Shown: positions 26,701 through 38,640, numbered from the stretch's first letter. The stretch is 64,000 nt of DNA from Stutzerimonas stutzeri (GCF_019090095.1 NZ_JAGQFP010000001.1:2081001-2145000); one strand, 5' to 3'. A program made the numbers and translations. The notes: a model not told the origin generated them from the sequence alone.

Positions 26701-27490
26701 CGACCACATCCATCAGCGCCGCAACGGTTTGCGCGTCGTCCGACAGCGGCTCGGCCAGGCAGGCCAGGCAGGCTTCGCGCGGGCTCATGCCGGAACGGAT
26801 CATCCGCGCGGTGAAGATCAGCAGACGGGTCGAGGCGACCTCTTCCAGATCATGCTGCTCGAGGCGGCGCAGGGCCTGCCCGAGCTTGACCACCTGATGC
26901 GCCAGGGCGGCGTCGACCTGCGCCTCGTTGGCGACGATGCGCTCCTCCTCAGCGGCGGCCGGGTAGTCGAAGCGCATGGCGACGAAACGTTGGCGCGTAC
27001 TGGGCTTCATGCCCTTGAGCAGGTTCTGGTAACCGGGGTTGTAGCTCACCACCAGCATGAAGCCCGGCGGCGCCTTGAGCGCCTCGCCGGTACGTTCAAT
27101 GAACAGCTCGCGGCGATCATCGGCCAACGGGTGCAGGACGACCGCGGTGTCCTGACGCGCCTCCACCACCTCATCGAGGTAGCAGATGCCGCCTTCGCGC
27201 ACGGCGCGGGTCAGCGGACCGTCCTGCCACCAGGTGCCCTGCGCACCGATCAGGTGACGGCCGACCAGGTCGGCGGCGGACAGGTCATCGTGGCAGGCCA
27301 CCGTGTACAGCGGCAGGTTCAGCCGATGGGCCATGTGCTGCACGAAACGGGTCTTGCCGCAGCCGGTCGGCCCCTTGATCAGTACCGGCATGCCGTGGCG
27401 CCAGGCCTGTTCGAAGAGCGCCTCTTCATTGCCCAGCGACTGATAAAACGGAGCGCCAGGCAGGTCGGCAAAATTCTCGGGCGCGTTCAT
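26684..27490 (-). CDS. nirQ: NirQ/NorQ AAA+ ATPase for NO reductase activation
   Basis: 268 residues. Walker A is G-P-T-G-C-G-K-T at 40-47 and Walker B is C-Y-L-D-E-V; the family is CbbQ/NirQ/NorQ. Together with NorD it activates the NO reductase by ATP-driven remodelling. The ATG at 27490 has GAGG eight bases upstream; a TTG six bases earlier is an open-frame extension only. It is divergent from nirS, and the shared region has one FNR-type site near each gene. First gene of nirQ-norE-norF. Confidence 0.94.
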   Translation of the reverse strand: MNAPENFADLPGAPFYQSLGNEEALFEQAWRHGMPVLIKGPTGCGKTRFVQHMAHRLNLPLYTVACHDDLSAADLVGRHLIGAQGTWWQDGPLTRAVREGGICYLDEVVEARQDTAVVLHPLADDRRELFIERTGEALKAPPGFMLVVSYNPGYQNLLKGMKPSTRQRFVAMRFDYPAAAEEERIVANEAQVDAALAHQVVKLGQALRRLEQHDLEEVASTRLLIFTARMIRSGMSPREACLACLAEPLSDDAQTVAALMDVVDVHFA

Positions 27491-27579
27491 TGGCAATACC
27501 TCACGGCGGCAGTTGGTTAAGCATCTGCCGCCAAACTAACCGTCAGGTTCTGCGCCCTCAAGGCGTCCTCCGGCGAAGC

Positions 27580-29557
<1,978 letters not shown>

Positions 29558-29567
29558 GTGCCCCGTC

Positions 29568-29587
29568 GGGGGAGCGCAGACTCCCCC
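29568..29587. terminator. Hairpin between nirS and nirM
   Basis: A perfect 7-bp GC-rich stem (GGGGGAG / CTCCCCC, loop CGCAGA) starts 11 bases after the nirS stop. No T-run follows, so it more likely stabilises nirS mRNA or partially stops transcription than ends it. Confidence 0.55.
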
Positions 29588-29610
29588 ATCTAGCCTTGAG
29601 GAAGTAACTG

Positions 29611-29925
29611 ATGAAGAAAGTACTGATCCCACTGCTCGCCCTGGGCGGCGCGATGATGCTCCAGCCTGCCATGGCGCAGGACGGTGAAGCGCTGTTCAAG
29701 AGCAAGCCTTGCGCTGCCTGCCACAGCGTCGACTCCAAACTGGTTGGCCCAGCACTCAAGGAAGTCGCGGCCAAGTACGCCGGTCAGGAAGGCGCTGCCG
29801 ACCTGCTCGCCGGTCACATCAAGAACGGCACCGTCGGCGCCTGGGGCCAGATCCCGATGCCGCCAAACCCTGTCACCGAAGAAGAAGCCAAAACCCTCGC
29901 CGAGTGGGTTCTGAGCCTCAAGTAA
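29611..29925 (+). CDS. nirM: Cytochrome c551, electron donor to NirS
   Basis: 104 residues: a 22-residue signal peptide (M-A-Q cleavage), heme motif C34-A-A-C37-H38 and axial Met in I-P-M-P-P-N. The mature size of about 82 residues is that of Pseudomonas cytochrome c551. It delivers electrons to NirS in the periplasm. It comes straight after nirS, 53 bases away; the nirT and nirB genes that stand between them in the P. stutzeri ZoBell order are not present. Confidence 0.95.
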   Translation: MKKVLIPLLALGGAMMLQPAMAQDGEALFKSKPCAACHSVDSKLVGPALKEVAAKYAGQEGAADLLAGHIKNGTVGAWGQIPMPPNPVTEEEAKTLAEWVLSLK

Positions 29926-29941
29926 CGCCCAGGAGGACATC

Positions 29942-30283
29942 ATGTTTCGGTCCCGCCACGCAGTTATCGGTCTGGGGCTCACCCTGGTGTCCCTCCTTCC
30001 CTTTTCCACGACCCTGGCTGCCGACCTAACGGCCGAGCGCCAGGGTCAGCTCGAACGCCTGCTGTTGCAGGACTGCGGCTCCTGTCACGGCATGCGCCTG
30101 ACCGGCGGCCTTGGCCCCGCAATCACCCCGGGCGCCCTCGCCGGCAAACCCCGCGACACCCTGATCGCCACCGTGACCTACGGCAGGCCCGACACTGCAA
30201 TGCCCGCCTGGAACGCCCTGCTCAGCGAGCAGGAAATCGCCTGGCTGGTCGACCGACTGATCGAAGGAAAACCCACGCCATGA
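29942..30283 (+). CDS. nirC: NirC, small c-type cytochrome
   Basis: 113 residues with a signal peptide to about residue 27, heme motif C45-G-S-C48-H49 and a Met ligand candidate in T-A-M-P-A-W. NirC (cytochrome c55x) serves in maturation of, or electron donation to, NirS; its role in heme d1 production is proposed. It begins 16 bases after nirM and its stop overlaps the nirF start (ATGA). Confidence 0.92.
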   Translation: MFRSRHAVIGLGLTLVSLLPFSTTLAADLTAERQGQLERLLLQDCGSCHGMRLTGGLGPAITPGALAGKPRDTLIATVTYGRPDTAMPAWNALLSEQEIAWLVDRLIEGKPTP

Positions 30284-31458
30284 TGCGTCCCTCCCTGTTG
30301 CTGGCCGCGGCCAGCCTGCTGCTCAGTGCCTGTGCCGGACAGCCGTTGCGTGCCACTGGCGATCTCGGCGTGGTGGTGGAGCGCGCCACCGGCAGCCTGC
30401 AGATCGTCGAAACCACTAACCAGACGCGACTGGCCCGAATCGGAGGGCTGGGTGACCTGTCCCACGCCTCGGTGGTGTTTTCCCGCGACGAGCGCTTCGC
30501 CTATGTCTTCGGCCGCGACGGCGGACTGACCAAGGTCGATCTGCTGCGCCAGCGCATCGACAAGCGCATCATCCAGGGCGGCAACAGCATCGGCGGCGCC
30601 ATCAGCCAGGACGGCAAGCTGATCGCCGTGGGCAACTACGAGCCCGGTGGCGTGAAAGTCTTCGATGCCCAGACGCTCGAACTGGTGGCCGACATACCGG
30701 CCACCCCACTCGCCGATGGCAGCCGCAATTCGCGTGTGGTTGGCGTCATCGACGCGCCGGGCCGCCGCTTCATCTACAGCCTGTTCGATACCAACGAGAC
30801 CTGGCTGCTGGACTTCAGCCAGGGCAACACCCCGACGGTGACCCGCTTCGAGAACGTCGGCAAGCAACCCTACGACGGCCTGCTGACGCCCGAAGGGCGC
30901 TACTACATCGCCGGCCTGTTCGGCGAGGACGGCATGGCCAAGGTCGACCTCTGGCACACCGCCCGTGGCGTCGAGCGGATCATCAACGGCTACGGCCGTG
31001 GCCAGGAAAAACTGCCGGTCTACAAGATGCCGCACCTCGAAGGCTGGACGGTAGCCGGTAACCAGACCTTCGTGCCCGCGGTCGGCCAGCATCGCGTACT
31101 GGTGATGGATTCGCAGAACTGGAAGCAGACCGACGCCATCGAGGTGGCCGGCCAGCCGGTGTTCGTCATGGCGCGTCCGGATACCCGGCAGATCTGGGTC
31201 AATTTCGCCCACCCGGACAATGGCAAGGTGCAGGTCATCGACAGCGAAACCCACGAAATCATCAAGACCCTCGAACCCGGCCCGGCCGTGCTGCACATGG
31301 AGTTCACCCCGCGCGGCGAGCAGCTCTGGCTGTCGGTGCGCGACGGCAACGAGATCCAGGTCTGGGACCCCTACACCTTGAAGCTGCTCAAGCGCCTGCC
31401 GGCCGACAGCCCGAGCGGCATCTTCTTCACCAGCCGCGCCCATGAGACGGGGTTGTGA
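30280..31458 (+). CDS. nirF: NirF, heme d1 biosynthesis lipoprotein
   Basis: 392 residues. The signal ends in a lipobox (L-S-A-C18), so it is a membrane-anchored periplasmic lipoprotein. The rest resembles the d1 propeller of NirS but has no heme c domain. It acts late in heme d1 synthesis, on dihydro-heme d1 or a precursor, near NirN. It is translated from ATGA with nirC and followed by nirD one base after its stop. Confidence 0.93.
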   Translation: MMRPSLLLAAASLLLSACAGQPLRATGDLGVVVERATGSLQIVETTNQTRLARIGGLGDLSHASVVFSRDERFAYVFGRDGGLTKVDLLRQRIDKRIIQGGNSIGGAISQDGKLIAVGNYEPGGVKVFDAQTLELVADIPATPLADGSRNSRVVGVIDAPGRRFIYSLFDTNETWLLDFSQGNTPTVTRFENVGKQPYDGLLTPEGRYYIAGLFGEDGMAKVDLWHTARGVERIINGYGRGQEKLPVYKMPHLEGWTVAGNQTFVPAVGQHRVLVMDSQNWKQTDAIEVAGQPVFVMARPDTRQIWVNFAHPDNGKVQVIDSETHEIIKTLEPGPAVLHMEFTPRGEQLWLSVRDGNEIQVWDPYTLKLLKRLPADSPSGIFFTSRAHETGL

Positions 31459-31459
31459 C

Positions 31460-31918
31460 ATGCAGATCGACGCCCTCAGCCGCCGCCTGATCGACCGCTT
31501 CCAGCACGGCATGCCGCTGTGCGCAGAGCCCTACCGCGCCATGGCCGAGGCGCTGGAGTGCAGCGAAGCCGAGGTGCTGGCGTGCCTCGAACGCCTGGAG
31601 CACGGCGGCGGCCTGTCGCGCGTCGGCCCGGTGTTCGAGCACAGCCGCGCCGGCGCCAGCACCCTGGTCGCCCTGGCCGTGCCCGAGCTGCGCCTGGAGT
31701 CGGTCGCGGCGCTGATCAACAGCTATCCCGAGGTCAACCACAACTACCTGCGCGAGCACCGCTACAACCTCTGGTTCGTGGTGACCGGCCCGGACCGGGC
31801 CCACGTCGAGGCGCTGCTGGCGCAGATCGAGGCGGACACCGGACTCACGCCGCTCGATCTGCCAATGCAGGCGGCCTACCGCATCGACCTTGGCTTCCCT
31901 ATTGGAGACGCGCCATGA
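31460..31918 (+). CDS. nirD: NirD, siroheme decarboxylase subunit (Lrp-like)
   Basis: 152 residues, AsnC/Lrp-like fold (N-terminal winged helix, C-terminal RAM-like beta domain). NirD, L, G and H together convert siroheme to 12,18-didecarboxysiroheme in heme d1 synthesis. The F-Q-H-G-[ML]-P-L start and Y-N-L-W-F-V-V-T strand are shared with NirG. The ATG at 31460 gives the expected length; an earlier in-frame ATG at 31442 lies within nirF. The stop overlaps the nirL start. Confidence 0.9.
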   Translation: MQIDALSRRLIDRFQHGMPLCAEPYRAMAEALECSEAEVLACLERLEHGGGLSRVGPVFEHSRAGASTLVALAVPELRLESVAALINSYPEVNHNYLREHRYNLWFVVTGPDRAHVEALLAQIEADTGLTPLDLPMQAAYRIDLGFPIGDAP

Positions 31919-32430
31919 CCGCCCTGCTCGACGAGCTGCAAGCCCTGCAGCTGCGCCGTCTGCTCGAAGCCGGCCTGCCACTCGCCGCCCGCCCCTACCA
32001 GCTGCTGGCCGAGCGCATCGGTGCCAGCGAAGAGGCGGTACTCGAGCAGGTCCGTCGCTGGAGCGACAGCGGGCTGTTTCGCCGCATGGGGCTGGTCATC
32101 AAGCACCGCGCCCTGGGCTTTCGCGCCAACGCCATGCTGGTGATGGACATCCCGGACGAGATCGTCGACGCGGTCGGCCAGCGCCTCGGCCAGGCCGCCG
32201 GCATCAACCTCTGCTATCAACGGCCGCGACGCCTGCCGGACTGGCCCTACAACCTGTTCTGCATGGTCCACGGCCGCGAGCGCGAGCAAGTCTGCCGGCT
32301 GATCGCCGAGCTGCTCGCCGAGCAGGGCCTGAGCGACGTGCCGCACCAGCTGCTGTTCAGCACCCGCGCCTTCAAGCAATGCGGCGGCCGTTACGCGCCG
32401 CCCGCAAGCCCGGTGGCCGCCCATGGATGA
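31915..32430 (+). CDS. nirL: NirL, siroheme decarboxylase subunit (Lrp-like)
   Basis: 171 residues, the same fold as NirD but of the L/H type: G-L-P-L-A-A-R-P-Y near the start, [21 protein letters not shown] in the middle and F-S-T-R-A-F-K at the end. It pairs with NirD in siroheme decarboxylation. The start overlaps nirD by four bases and its stop overlaps nirG by eight. Confidence 0.9.
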   Translation: MTALLDELQALQLRRLLEAGLPLAARPYQLLAERIGASEEAVLEQVRRWSDSGLFRRMGLVIKHRALGFRANAMLVMDIPDEIVDAVGQRLGQAAGINLCYQRPRRLPDWPYNLFCMVHGREREQVCRLIAELLAEQGLSDVPHQLLFSTRAFKQCGGRYAPPASPVAAHG

Positions 32431-32866
32431 ACTCGACCGGCGCCTGATCAATCGCCTGCAGCACGGCCTGCCGCTGGTCCGTCACCCCTGGCAGGCCCTC
32501 GCCGAGGAGCTGGACGCCGACGCCGCCCAGCTGCGCGAACGCGTCCAGGCGCTGCTCGATGACGGCACCCTGACCCGTTTCGGCCCCATGTTCGACATCG
32601 AGCGTCTCGGCGGCGCCTTTACCCTGGCCGCCCTGTCGGTGCCCGAAGCGCGCTTCGATCAGGTCGCCGAGCAGTTGGCCGCGATGCCTGAAGTGGCGCA
32701 CAACTACCGCCGCGAACACGCCTGGAACATGTGGTTCGTACTCGGTTGCGCCACCCCGCAGGGCATCGCCGACACCATCGCCCGCATCGAAGCCGAGACC
32801 GGCCTGCCGGTGCTCAACCTGCCCAAGGAGGAGACCTACCATGTCGGCCTGCACTTCGCGGTTTGA
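32423..32866 (+). CDS. nirG: NirG, siroheme decarboxylase subunit (Lrp-like)
   Basis: 147 residues, NirD-type: R-L-Q-H-G-L-P-L-V start, [19 protein letters not shown] strand, and K-E-E-T-Y-H-V-G-L near the end. With NirH it forms the second Lrp-like pair of the siroheme decarboxylase set. It overlaps nirL at its 5' end and nirH by 26 bases at its 3' end. Confidence 0.9.
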   Translation: MDELDRRLINRLQHGLPLVRHPWQALAEELDADAAQLRERVQALLDDGTLTRFGPMFDIERLGGAFTLAALSVPEARFDQVAEQLAAMPEVAHNYRREHAWNMWFVLGCATPQGIADTIARIEAETGLPVLNLPKEETYHVGLHFAV

Positions 32867-33353
32867 CCCGGCCGAACAGGCCGCGCTGGCCCGGCGCCTG
32901 GTGGCGCTCACCGAAGGCGGGCTGCCGCTGGTGGAGGACCCCTGGGGCTGGCTGGCCGAGCGCCTGGAGATCAGTGTCGAGGCCACCCTCGCGTTGCTGC
33001 AGCAGTTGCAGGCCGAGGGCGCCATCCGCCGCATCGCCGCCGTGCCCAATCACTACCGCCTGGGCTATCGGCACAATGGCATGACCGTCTGGGACGTGGA
33101 AGACGCCGAGATCGCCCGTCTCGGCCCGCTGGTCGGCGCACAGGCCTTCGTCAGCCATTGCTATCGCCGGCCGCGCCAGGATGGCTGGCACTACAACCTC
33201 TTCGCCATGGTGCATGGCCGCAGCGCCGAAGAGATCGACGACTACCGTGCCCAGATCCGCGCTCTGCTCGGCAGTGCCTGCCGCGCCGACGAAATGCTGG
33301 TCAGCAGCCGTATCCTCAAGAAGACCGGCCTGCGGGTGGGCAGCGCTCGCTAG
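32841..33353 (+). CDS. nirH: NirH, siroheme decarboxylase subunit (Lrp-like)
   Basis: 170 residues, NirL-type: G-G-L-P-L-V-E-D-P-W start, H-C-Y-R-R-P-R-Q-x-G-W-H-Y-N-L-F-A-M-V-H-G middle and S-S-R-I-L-K-K-T-G-L end. Its start lies within nirG, with a GGAGG site about eight bases upstream. It is the last gene of the nirS operon; a convergent small membrane gene begins its 3' end 25 bases later. Confidence 0.9.
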   Translation: MSACTSRFDPAEQAALARRLVALTEGGLPLVEDPWGWLAERLEISVEATLALLQQLQAEGAIRRIAAVPNHYRLGYRHNGMTVWDVEDAEIARLGPLVGAQAFVSHCYRRPRQDGWHYNLFAMVHGRSAEEIDDYRAQIRALLGSACRADEMLVSSRILKKTGLRVGSAR

Positions 33354-33377
33354 CGCCTCCGGCCACGCGCCAGACCA

Positions 33378-33608
33378 TCAGAAGCGCCACTCGGGCTTGA
33401 ACAGCCCGACCACGAAGCAGAGCGTGGAGAAGCCCCACATCAGCAGCGCATACAGGCGGATCTGCTCGGCGTTCCAGGCCCAGGCGAACCAGTCCAGAAC
33501 GACCATGCTCTTCCAGCCCTCGAGCCACTGGGCCCCGCCCCAACTGATGATCCATTTCCAGAACGCGCTGTTGAGAAGGTAAAGCGCAACGAATTCGAGA
33601 GTGCTCAT
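33378..33608 (-). CDS. Small membrane protein of unknown function between nirH and nirJ
   Basis: 76 residues, Trp-rich, with about two hydrophobic segments (residues 4-25 and 48-70) and a K-P-E-W-R-F end. The ATG at 33608 has an AAGGA site seven bases upstream. It is on the opposite strand to the nir genes and divergent from nirJ, with which it shares a 293-base promoter region containing an FNR-like site. I recognise no domain, though similar short unnamed membrane proteins occur in pseudomonads. Being an isolated reverse gene inside the nir cluster is its notable feature. Confidence 0.6.
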   Translation of the reverse strand: MSTLEFVALYLLNSAFWKWIISWGGAQWLEGWKSMVVLDWFAWAWNAEQIRLYALLMWGFSTLCFVVGLFKPEWRF

Positions 33609-33812
33609 CAGCGCGTCCTTGAATGCCTTGGCGTTGCAGCCGGGAACCCAGCCAGGTGGTCGTCCACATCCCATCCAAACGGGACGCTCGACACAGTAGC
33701 GGGGCGTATTTTCAGCGTCCACCACGGCGAGTGGGCACGCGTTCGGTTTGTGAAAAAGACCCGGCTCATGGCCGTTCAACGGCGCATGCCCTTACCGGGA
33801 CCAAGGCTTTTA

Positions 33813-33826
33813 TTGTTTCCAGTCAA
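33813..33826. promoter_or_regulatory. Weak FNR/DNR-like site upstream of nirJ
   Basis: TTGTTTCCAGTCAA matches eight of the ten defined positions of TTGAT-N4-ATCAA. It lies 76 bases before nirJ and could open a separate nirJEN transcript. Confidence 0.5.
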
Positions 33827-33901
33827 GGATCGGCCCGTGCCGCTCGGGGATGCTGCGCCTAACAAACCGCACAACCAGCGTGATGCGGCAGGAGAAAGCA
33901 C

Positions 33902-35083
33902 ATGTTGAGAATCAGCCATTACCTGCGCGCCCTTGCCCGGCCCGCCATGCCGGTGCTGGGCGCACGCAGCACCGGTACAGCGCGGCCGCCCGTGGTGATC
34001 TGGAACCTGCTGCGGCGCTGCAACCTGACCTGCAAGCACTGCTATGCGACCTCGGCCGACAGTGAATTTCGCGACGAACTGGACACCGCCGAAGCCCTCA
34101 AGGTCATCGACGACCTGCATGCCGCGGGCGTTCGCGTGCTGATCCTCTCCGGTGGCGAGCCGTTGCTGCGCGACGACATCTTCGAGCTGTCGGAATACGC
34201 GCGCCTGCGCGGCTTCTTCGTTGCCCTGTCGACCAACGGCACGCTGATCGACGAGCAGAACATCGAGCAGATCGCCGCCGCGAAGTACGACTACGTCGGC
34301 ATCAGCATCGACGGTCTGGAAGCGGTGCACGACGACTGGCGCCAGCTCAAGGGCAGCTTCGCCGCGTCCATGCACGCCATTGACCTCTGCCGCCAGCACG
34401 GCATCCGCGTCGGCTTGCGCACCACCCTGACGCAGAACAACTACCCACAACTGCCGGCACTGCTGGCGTTGATGCGCGAACACGACGTGCAGAAGTTCTA
34501 CCTCTCGCACCTCAACTACAGCGGCCGCGGCAAACGCAGCCGCAAGGCCGACGCCCATCACCAGATGACCCGCGACGCCATGTACCAGCTGTTCGAGCAG
34601 GCCTGGGACGACGTCCAGAACGGCCGCGAGACCGATTTCGTCAGCGGCAACAACGATGCCGACGCGGTGCTCCTGCTGCAGTGGGTCGAGGCCCGGTTGC
34701 CGGAACATCGCGACCGCCTGGAGCGGATGCTGCGCGCCTGGGGCGGCAATGCGTCGGGCAGCGGCATCGCCAATATCGACAACATCGGCGACGTGCACCC
34801 GGACACTTATTGGTGGCAGCACACCGTCGGCAACGTGCGGCGGCAATCCTTCCGCGAACTGTGGCTGGACCAGCCCGAGCCTCTGCTCACTGAGCTGCGC
34901 CAGCATCCGCGCGCCGTTGGCGGGCGCTGCGCCGAGTGTCGCTGGCTGTCGATCTGCAACGGCAACACCCGTACCCGCGCCTGGGCCGAGGGCAACCTCT
35001 GGGGCGAAGACCCCGGCTGCTACCTCAGTGACCAGGAAATCGGTTTGCCGCAACCGCAGCGCATTCCCAGCCTCTCCATTTGA
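33902..35083 (+). CDS. nirJ: NirJ, radical SAM heme d1 biosynthesis enzyme
   Basis: 393 residues. Radical-SAM motif C40-x3-C44-x2-C47 (C-N-L-T-C-K-H-C), S-G-G-E-P-L near residue 83 and a C-terminal SPASM-like cysteine set ([11 protein letters not shown] and G-C-Y). It replaces the propionate side chains of didecarboxysiroheme with oxo groups. The ATG at 33902 follows a GGAG site. It starts a second group nirJ-nirE-nirN on the same strand as the nirS operon but separated from it by a reverse gene. Confidence 0.93.
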   Translation: MLRISHYLRALARPAMPVLGARSTGTARPPVVIWNLLRRCNLTCKHCYATSADSEFRDELDTAEALKVIDDLHAAGVRVLILSGGEPLLRDDIFELSEYARLRGFFVALSTNGTLIDEQNIEQIAAAKYDYVGISIDGLEAVHDDWRQLKGSFAASMHAIDLCRQHGIRVGLRTTLTQNNYPQLPALLALMREHDVQKFYLSHLNYSGRGKRSRKADAHHQMTRDAMYQLFEQAWDDVQNGRETDFVSGNNDADAVLLLQWVEARLPEHRDRLERMLRAWGGNASGSGIANIDNIGDVHPDTYWWQHTVGNVRRQSFRELWLDQPEPLLTELRQHPRAVGGRCAECRWLSICNGNTRTRAWAEGNLWGEDPGCYLSDQEIGLPQPQRIPSLSI

Positions 35084-35148
35084 TACCGAGCGCGGCCCCG
35101 ACGCCGCCCATGACTTACCGCAGCCCGACGAGATTTTCAGGAGTTCGC

Positions 35149-35994
35149 ATGGACCAGCCAATCCCCCTCCCCGCTTCGCTCGGCGCCACGCTGGCCCCAG
35201 GCGAAGTCGCCTTGATCGGCGCCGGCCCAGGCGATCCCGGGCTACTCACGCTACGCGCCTGGAGCCTGCTGCAGCAGGCCGACGCGGTGGTCTACGACCG
35301 CCTGGTCAGCGACGATCTGATGCAACTCCTGCCGGCGCGCTGTGCCCGTCACTACGTCGGCAAGACCAGCGGCTATCACAGCCTGCCGCAGCCGCAGATC
35401 AATCAACTGCTGGTGGACCTGGCAAAACAGAATCTGCGCGTGGTGCGGCTGAAAGGCGGCGATCCTTTCATCTTCGGCCGCGGCGCCGAGGAACTCGAGC
35501 ACCTGCTCGAACAGGGCATCAACGGGCAAGTGGTCCCGGGTGTCACCGCCGCAGCCGGGTGCAGCGCCTACGCCGGCATTCCCTTGACCCATCGCGATCT
35601 CGCGCATTCCTGCCAGTTCATCACCGGCCATCTGCAGGAAGACGGTGCGCTGCAACTGCCCTGGAACAGCCTGGTGGAAGGCAAGCAGACCCTGGTGTTC
35701 TATATGGGCCTGGCCAGCCTCGGCGAAATATCGCGCAACCTGATCGCCGCCGGCCTACCCGTAGACACGCCGGCGGCGCTGATCGGCAACGGTACTCGCG
35801 CCGATCAGCGCGTGGTGCGCTGCACGCTCAAGCAGCTGCCGTCGATGGCCGAGCAAGCCCAATTGAAACCCCCGACCCTGACGGTGATCGGAGAAGTGGT
35901 CGGGCTGTTCGCCGACCGGGCGCTGGAATTTCCCGCCCGCCTGCGCGCAGATCATCGTGCCAGCCCCTCCGAGGTGGAGGCCTTATGCGACTGA
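35149..35994 (+). CDS. nirE: NirE, uroporphyrinogen-III C-methyltransferase
   Basis: 281 residues of the CobA/SUMT family: the [15 protein letters not shown]-binding start, [17 protein letters not shown], P-G-V-T-A-A-x-G and H-R-D-x-A-H segments. It makes precorrin-2 from uroporphyrinogen III for heme d1. The ATG at 35149 has AGGAG upstream and a longer frame to 35080 is not required. It overlaps nirN by ten bases. Confidence 0.93.
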   Translation: MDQPIPLPASLGATLAPGEVALIGAGPGDPGLLTLRAWSLLQQADAVVYDRLVSDDLMQLLPARCARHYVGKTSGYHSLPQPQINQLLVDLAKQNLRVVRLKGGDPFIFGRGAEELEHLLEQGINGQVVPGVTAAAGCSAYAGIPLTHRDLAHSCQFITGHLQEDGALQLPWNSLVEGKQTLVFYMGLASLGEISRNLIAAGLPVDTPAALIGNGTRADQRVVRCTLKQLPSMAEQAQLKPPTLTVIGEVVGLFADRALEFPARLRADHRASPSEVEALCD

Positions 35995-37478
35995 TGCCAT
36001 TCGCCCTGCTGTTGCTCGCCGGGCCGACTCACGCTGCCGTCGACGCGGTCTCGCTGCAACAGGCCGGCGCCCTCTACGAGCAGCATTGCCAGAGCTGCCA
36101 CGGTGTCGATCGCCTGGGCGGCGCCGGACCCGCGCTGCTGCCCGAGAGCCTCAGCCGGCTGAAGCCCGACGAGGCCCGCGAGGTCATCCACAACGGCCGG
36201 CCGGCCACCCAGATGGCGGCGTTCGGCGATCGCCTGAGCGATGCGCAGATCGACGGGCTGGTGAGCTATCTCTATCAGCCGCCGGCTACCCCACCGACCT
36301 GGAGCGACGCTGACATCCGCGCCAGCCACCGCATCCTGGCTGACGTCGCCAAGCTGCCGAGCACACCGCAGCACGGTGCCGACCCGCTCAACCTGTTCGT
36401 CGTGGTCGAGGCCGGCAACCATCATGTGCGCGTGCTCGACGGCGACCGTTTCACCGAGCTGGCGAACTTCCCTTCGCACTACGCGCTGCATGGCGGGCCG
36501 AAGTTTTCCCCGGACGGGCGCTTCGTCTACTTCGCCTCGCGCGACGGCTGGGTCAGCGTCTACGACCTCAACAACCTGACCATGATTGCCGAGGTCCGCG
36601 CCGGCCTGAACACCCGCAACCTGGCCGTCAGCAACGACGGCCGCTGGGTGCTGGTGGGCAACTACCTGCCCGGCAACCTGGTGCTGCTCGACGCCCGCGA
36701 CCTGTCGCTGGTCAAGCACATCCCGGCGGTCACCGCGGACGGCACGCCGTCACGGGTCAGCGCCGTCTACACCGCCCCGCCGCGTGACAGCTTCGTGGTA
36801 GCACTGAAAGACGTGAAGGAAGCCTGGGAAATTTCCTATGCCGGTGAGCCGACCTTCAAGCCGCGCCGCATCGAAGCCGCCGACTTCCTCGACGACTTCT
36901 CTTTCACCCCGGACTACCGCTACCTGCTGGCCACCTCGCGCAAGGCCCTTGGCGGTCAGGTCATCGACCTGGACACCGGCAAAGCAGTCACCGACATCCC
37001 GTTGCCGGGCATGCCGCACCTGGGTTCGGGCATCTATTGGAAGCGCAATGGCAAATGGGTGTTCGCCACGCCCAACGTCAGCAAGGGGCTGATTTCGATG
37101 CTCGATCTCGAGACCTGGAAACTGATCAAGGAGATCCCCACCGAAGGCCCGGGCTTCTTCATGCGCAGCCACCTGAACTCCAAATATGCCTGGACCGACG
37201 TGTTCTTCGGCCCCAACAACGACGCCGTGCACCTGATCGACAAGCAGACCCTGGAGGTCGCCCACACCCTGCGCCCGATGCCGGGCAAGAACGCCGCCCA
37301 CGTCGAATTCACCAACAACGGCCGCTACGCCTTGCTCAGCGTCTGGGACACCGACGGCGCAGTGATCGTCTACGACGCCAAGACCCTCGAGGAGATCAAG
37401 CGCATCCCGATGAACAAGCCGTCCGGCAAGTACAACGTCGGCAACAAGATCGAGTTCGCCGAAGGGACTTCGCACTGA
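35985..37478 (+). CDS. nirN: NirN, cytochrome cd1-like dihydro-heme d1 dehydrogenase
   Basis: 497 residues. A signal peptide (to about residue 18), a cytochrome c domain with C35-Q-S-C38-H39 and a NirS-like d1 propeller. NirN catalyses the last heme d1 step, forming the acrylate double bond in the periplasm, and hands the cofactor to NirS. The ATG at 35985 lies inside the end of nirE. A 15-base perfect inverted repeat follows the stop by 20 bases. Confidence 0.93.
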   Translation: MRLMPFALLLLAGPTHAAVDAVSLQQAGALYEQHCQSCHGVDRLGGAGPALLPESLSRLKPDEAREVIHNGRPATQMAAFGDRLSDAQIDGLVSYLYQPPATPPTWSDADIRASHRILADVAKLPSTPQHGADPLNLFVVVEAGNHHVRVLDGDRFTELANFPSHYALHGGPKFSPDGRFVYFASRDGWVSVYDLNNLTMIAEVRAGLNTRNLAVSNDGRWVLVGNYLPGNLVLLDARDLSLVKHIPAVTADGTPSRVSAVYTAPPRDSFVVALKDVKEAWEISYAGEPTFKPRRIEAADFLDDFSFTPDYRYLLATSRKALGGQVIDLDTGKAVTDIPLPGMPHLGSGIYWKRNGKWVFATPNVSKGLISMLDLETWKLIKEIPTEGPGFFMRSHLNSKYAWTDVFFGPNNDAVHLIDKQTLEVAHTLRPMPGKNAAHVEFTNNGRYALLSVWDTDGAVIVYDAKTLEEIKRIPMNKPSGKYNVGNKIEFAEGTSH

Positions 37479-37497
37479 TCCACCAGCCGCCGATGGT

Positions 37498-37535
37498 ACC
37501 GCTCCCACCAGTGGGCTCGAACTGGTGGGAGCGGT
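37498..37535. terminator. Strong hairpin after nirN
   Basis: Perfect 15-base arms at 37498-37512 and 37521-37535, loop of eight bases. It is made of two facing REP arms (ACCGCTCCCAC and its complement) and probably ends or protects the nirJEN transcript. Confidence 0.65.
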
Positions 37536-37631
37536 CTCGATTGCGAGCTTTTCGGCGCCAAAGACACCCCGAACCGTCCCAGTTCTAACCGGTGCTACGT
37601 CGTGCGTTTGGATCAAGCGCTTCGCGGTCAA

Positions 37632-37670
37632 GACCGCTCCCACAGTGTGCACGGGCTTGTGGGAGCGGTC
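37632..37670. repeat. REP hairpin pair before the LysR-type gene
   Basis: Arms GACCGCTCCCACA (37632-37644) and TGTGGGAGCGGTC (37658-37670) face each other. Together with 37498-37535 they form a small REP cluster of the same family as in the norF-norC gap. No gene is seen in 37479-37776. Confidence 0.7.
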
Positions 37671-37776
37671 TCGATTGCAAGCTTTTCGGTGTCTTTAGCG
37701 CTTCAAGGCCCTGGCCTGCTTTCATCAGTGTTCTCAACCTGCTTTCATATCACCCCTTTTGATATGAGCAGCGCTT

Positions 37777-38637
37777 ATGGACATCGATCTCGCCCGCACT
37801 TTTCTCGAGATCATTCGCACTGGCAGTTTCATCGCCACCGCCGAGCGCCTGCATATCACCCAGACGGCGGTCACCGCGCGGGTTCGTAGCCTGGAGACTC
37901 GGCTCGGTTGCCGATTGTTCGTGCGCAACCGCGCCGGTGCGCGGCTGACGGCCGATGGCGAGCGTTTCGTCGCCTATGCCACGCAGCTGGTGCAGACCTG
38001 GGAAACGGCACGTCGCGACCTGCCGCTGCCGCGCGGCTATGACAAGCTGCTGTCGCTCGGTGCCGAGGTGAGCCTGTGCAACCCGCTGATGCTCGCCTGG
38101 GTCCAGCGGTTGCGTCAGGCGATGCCTGACCACGCGTTGCGCAACGAGGTGGCCAGTGGCGATGAGCTGCAAAAGCAACTTGACCTCGGCGCATTGGATG
38201 CGGCGCTGGTGCACCGCCCCGAGTATTGGCCGGGCTTGCAGGTCGAGCAGCTGCTCGAGGAAAAGCTCATCCAGGTGGTCCATGCGACCGTTCCGGATCC
38301 CTACGTCTATATCGACTGGGGCCCGGCGTTTCGTCAGCAGCACGACCTCGCGCTGCCGGGCCACATGCGCGCCGCGCTCTCCTTCAGCCTCGGGCCGCTG
38401 GCGCTGCAATACCTGGTGCAATGCGGCGGGCGCGGTTATTTCCGCACGCGGGTGGTGCAGCGCTATCTCGACGAAGGCATCCTCAAACGCGTCGAGCAGG
38501 CGCCGGAATTCAGCTATCCGGTTTACCTGGTCCACTCCCGCGCAGCCCAGTCGCCGGCCCTGTTCAAGGCGCTCGAACTGCTACGCGAGGTGGCGCGGGA
38601 CGACTACGACTGGTCGAGCTGGAACTACGCCATCTGA
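37777..38637 (+). CDS. LysR-family transcriptional regulator
   Basis: 286 residues. The N-terminal winged helix has F-L-E-I-x-R-T-G-S-F-x-x-A-A-[ED]-R-L-x-x-T-Q-x-A-V-[ST]-x-R-[VI]-R-x-L-E, followed by a substrate-binding domain from about residue 90 that is loosely conserved. Target genes are unknown; the convergent HPP-CBS pair and the nir genes are its neighbours. The ATG at 37777 has no strong ribosome site but begins at the canonical position for the family. The 37479-37776 gap upstream holds REP hairpins. Confidence 0.88.
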   Translation: MDIDLARTFLEIIRTGSFIATAERLHITQTAVTARVRSLETRLGCRLFVRNRAGARLTADGERFVAYATQLVQTWETARRDLPLPRGYDKLLSLGAEVSLCNPLMLAWVQRLRQAMPDHALRNEVASGDELQKQLDLGALDAALVHRPEYWPGLQVEQLLEEKLIQVVHATVPDPYVYIDWGPAFRQQHDLALPGHMRAALSFSLGPLALQYLVQCGGRGYFRTRVVQRYLDEGILKRVEQAPEFSYPVYLVHSRAAQSPALFKALELLREVARDDYDWSSWNYAI

Positions 38638-38640
38638 GCC

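Noticed and set aside
34656-35984. Long + strand extension upstream of nirN covering nirJ and nirE
   Set aside because: The extension is out of frame with nirJ and nirE, which are clear families. nirN begins at 35985 with a signal peptide.
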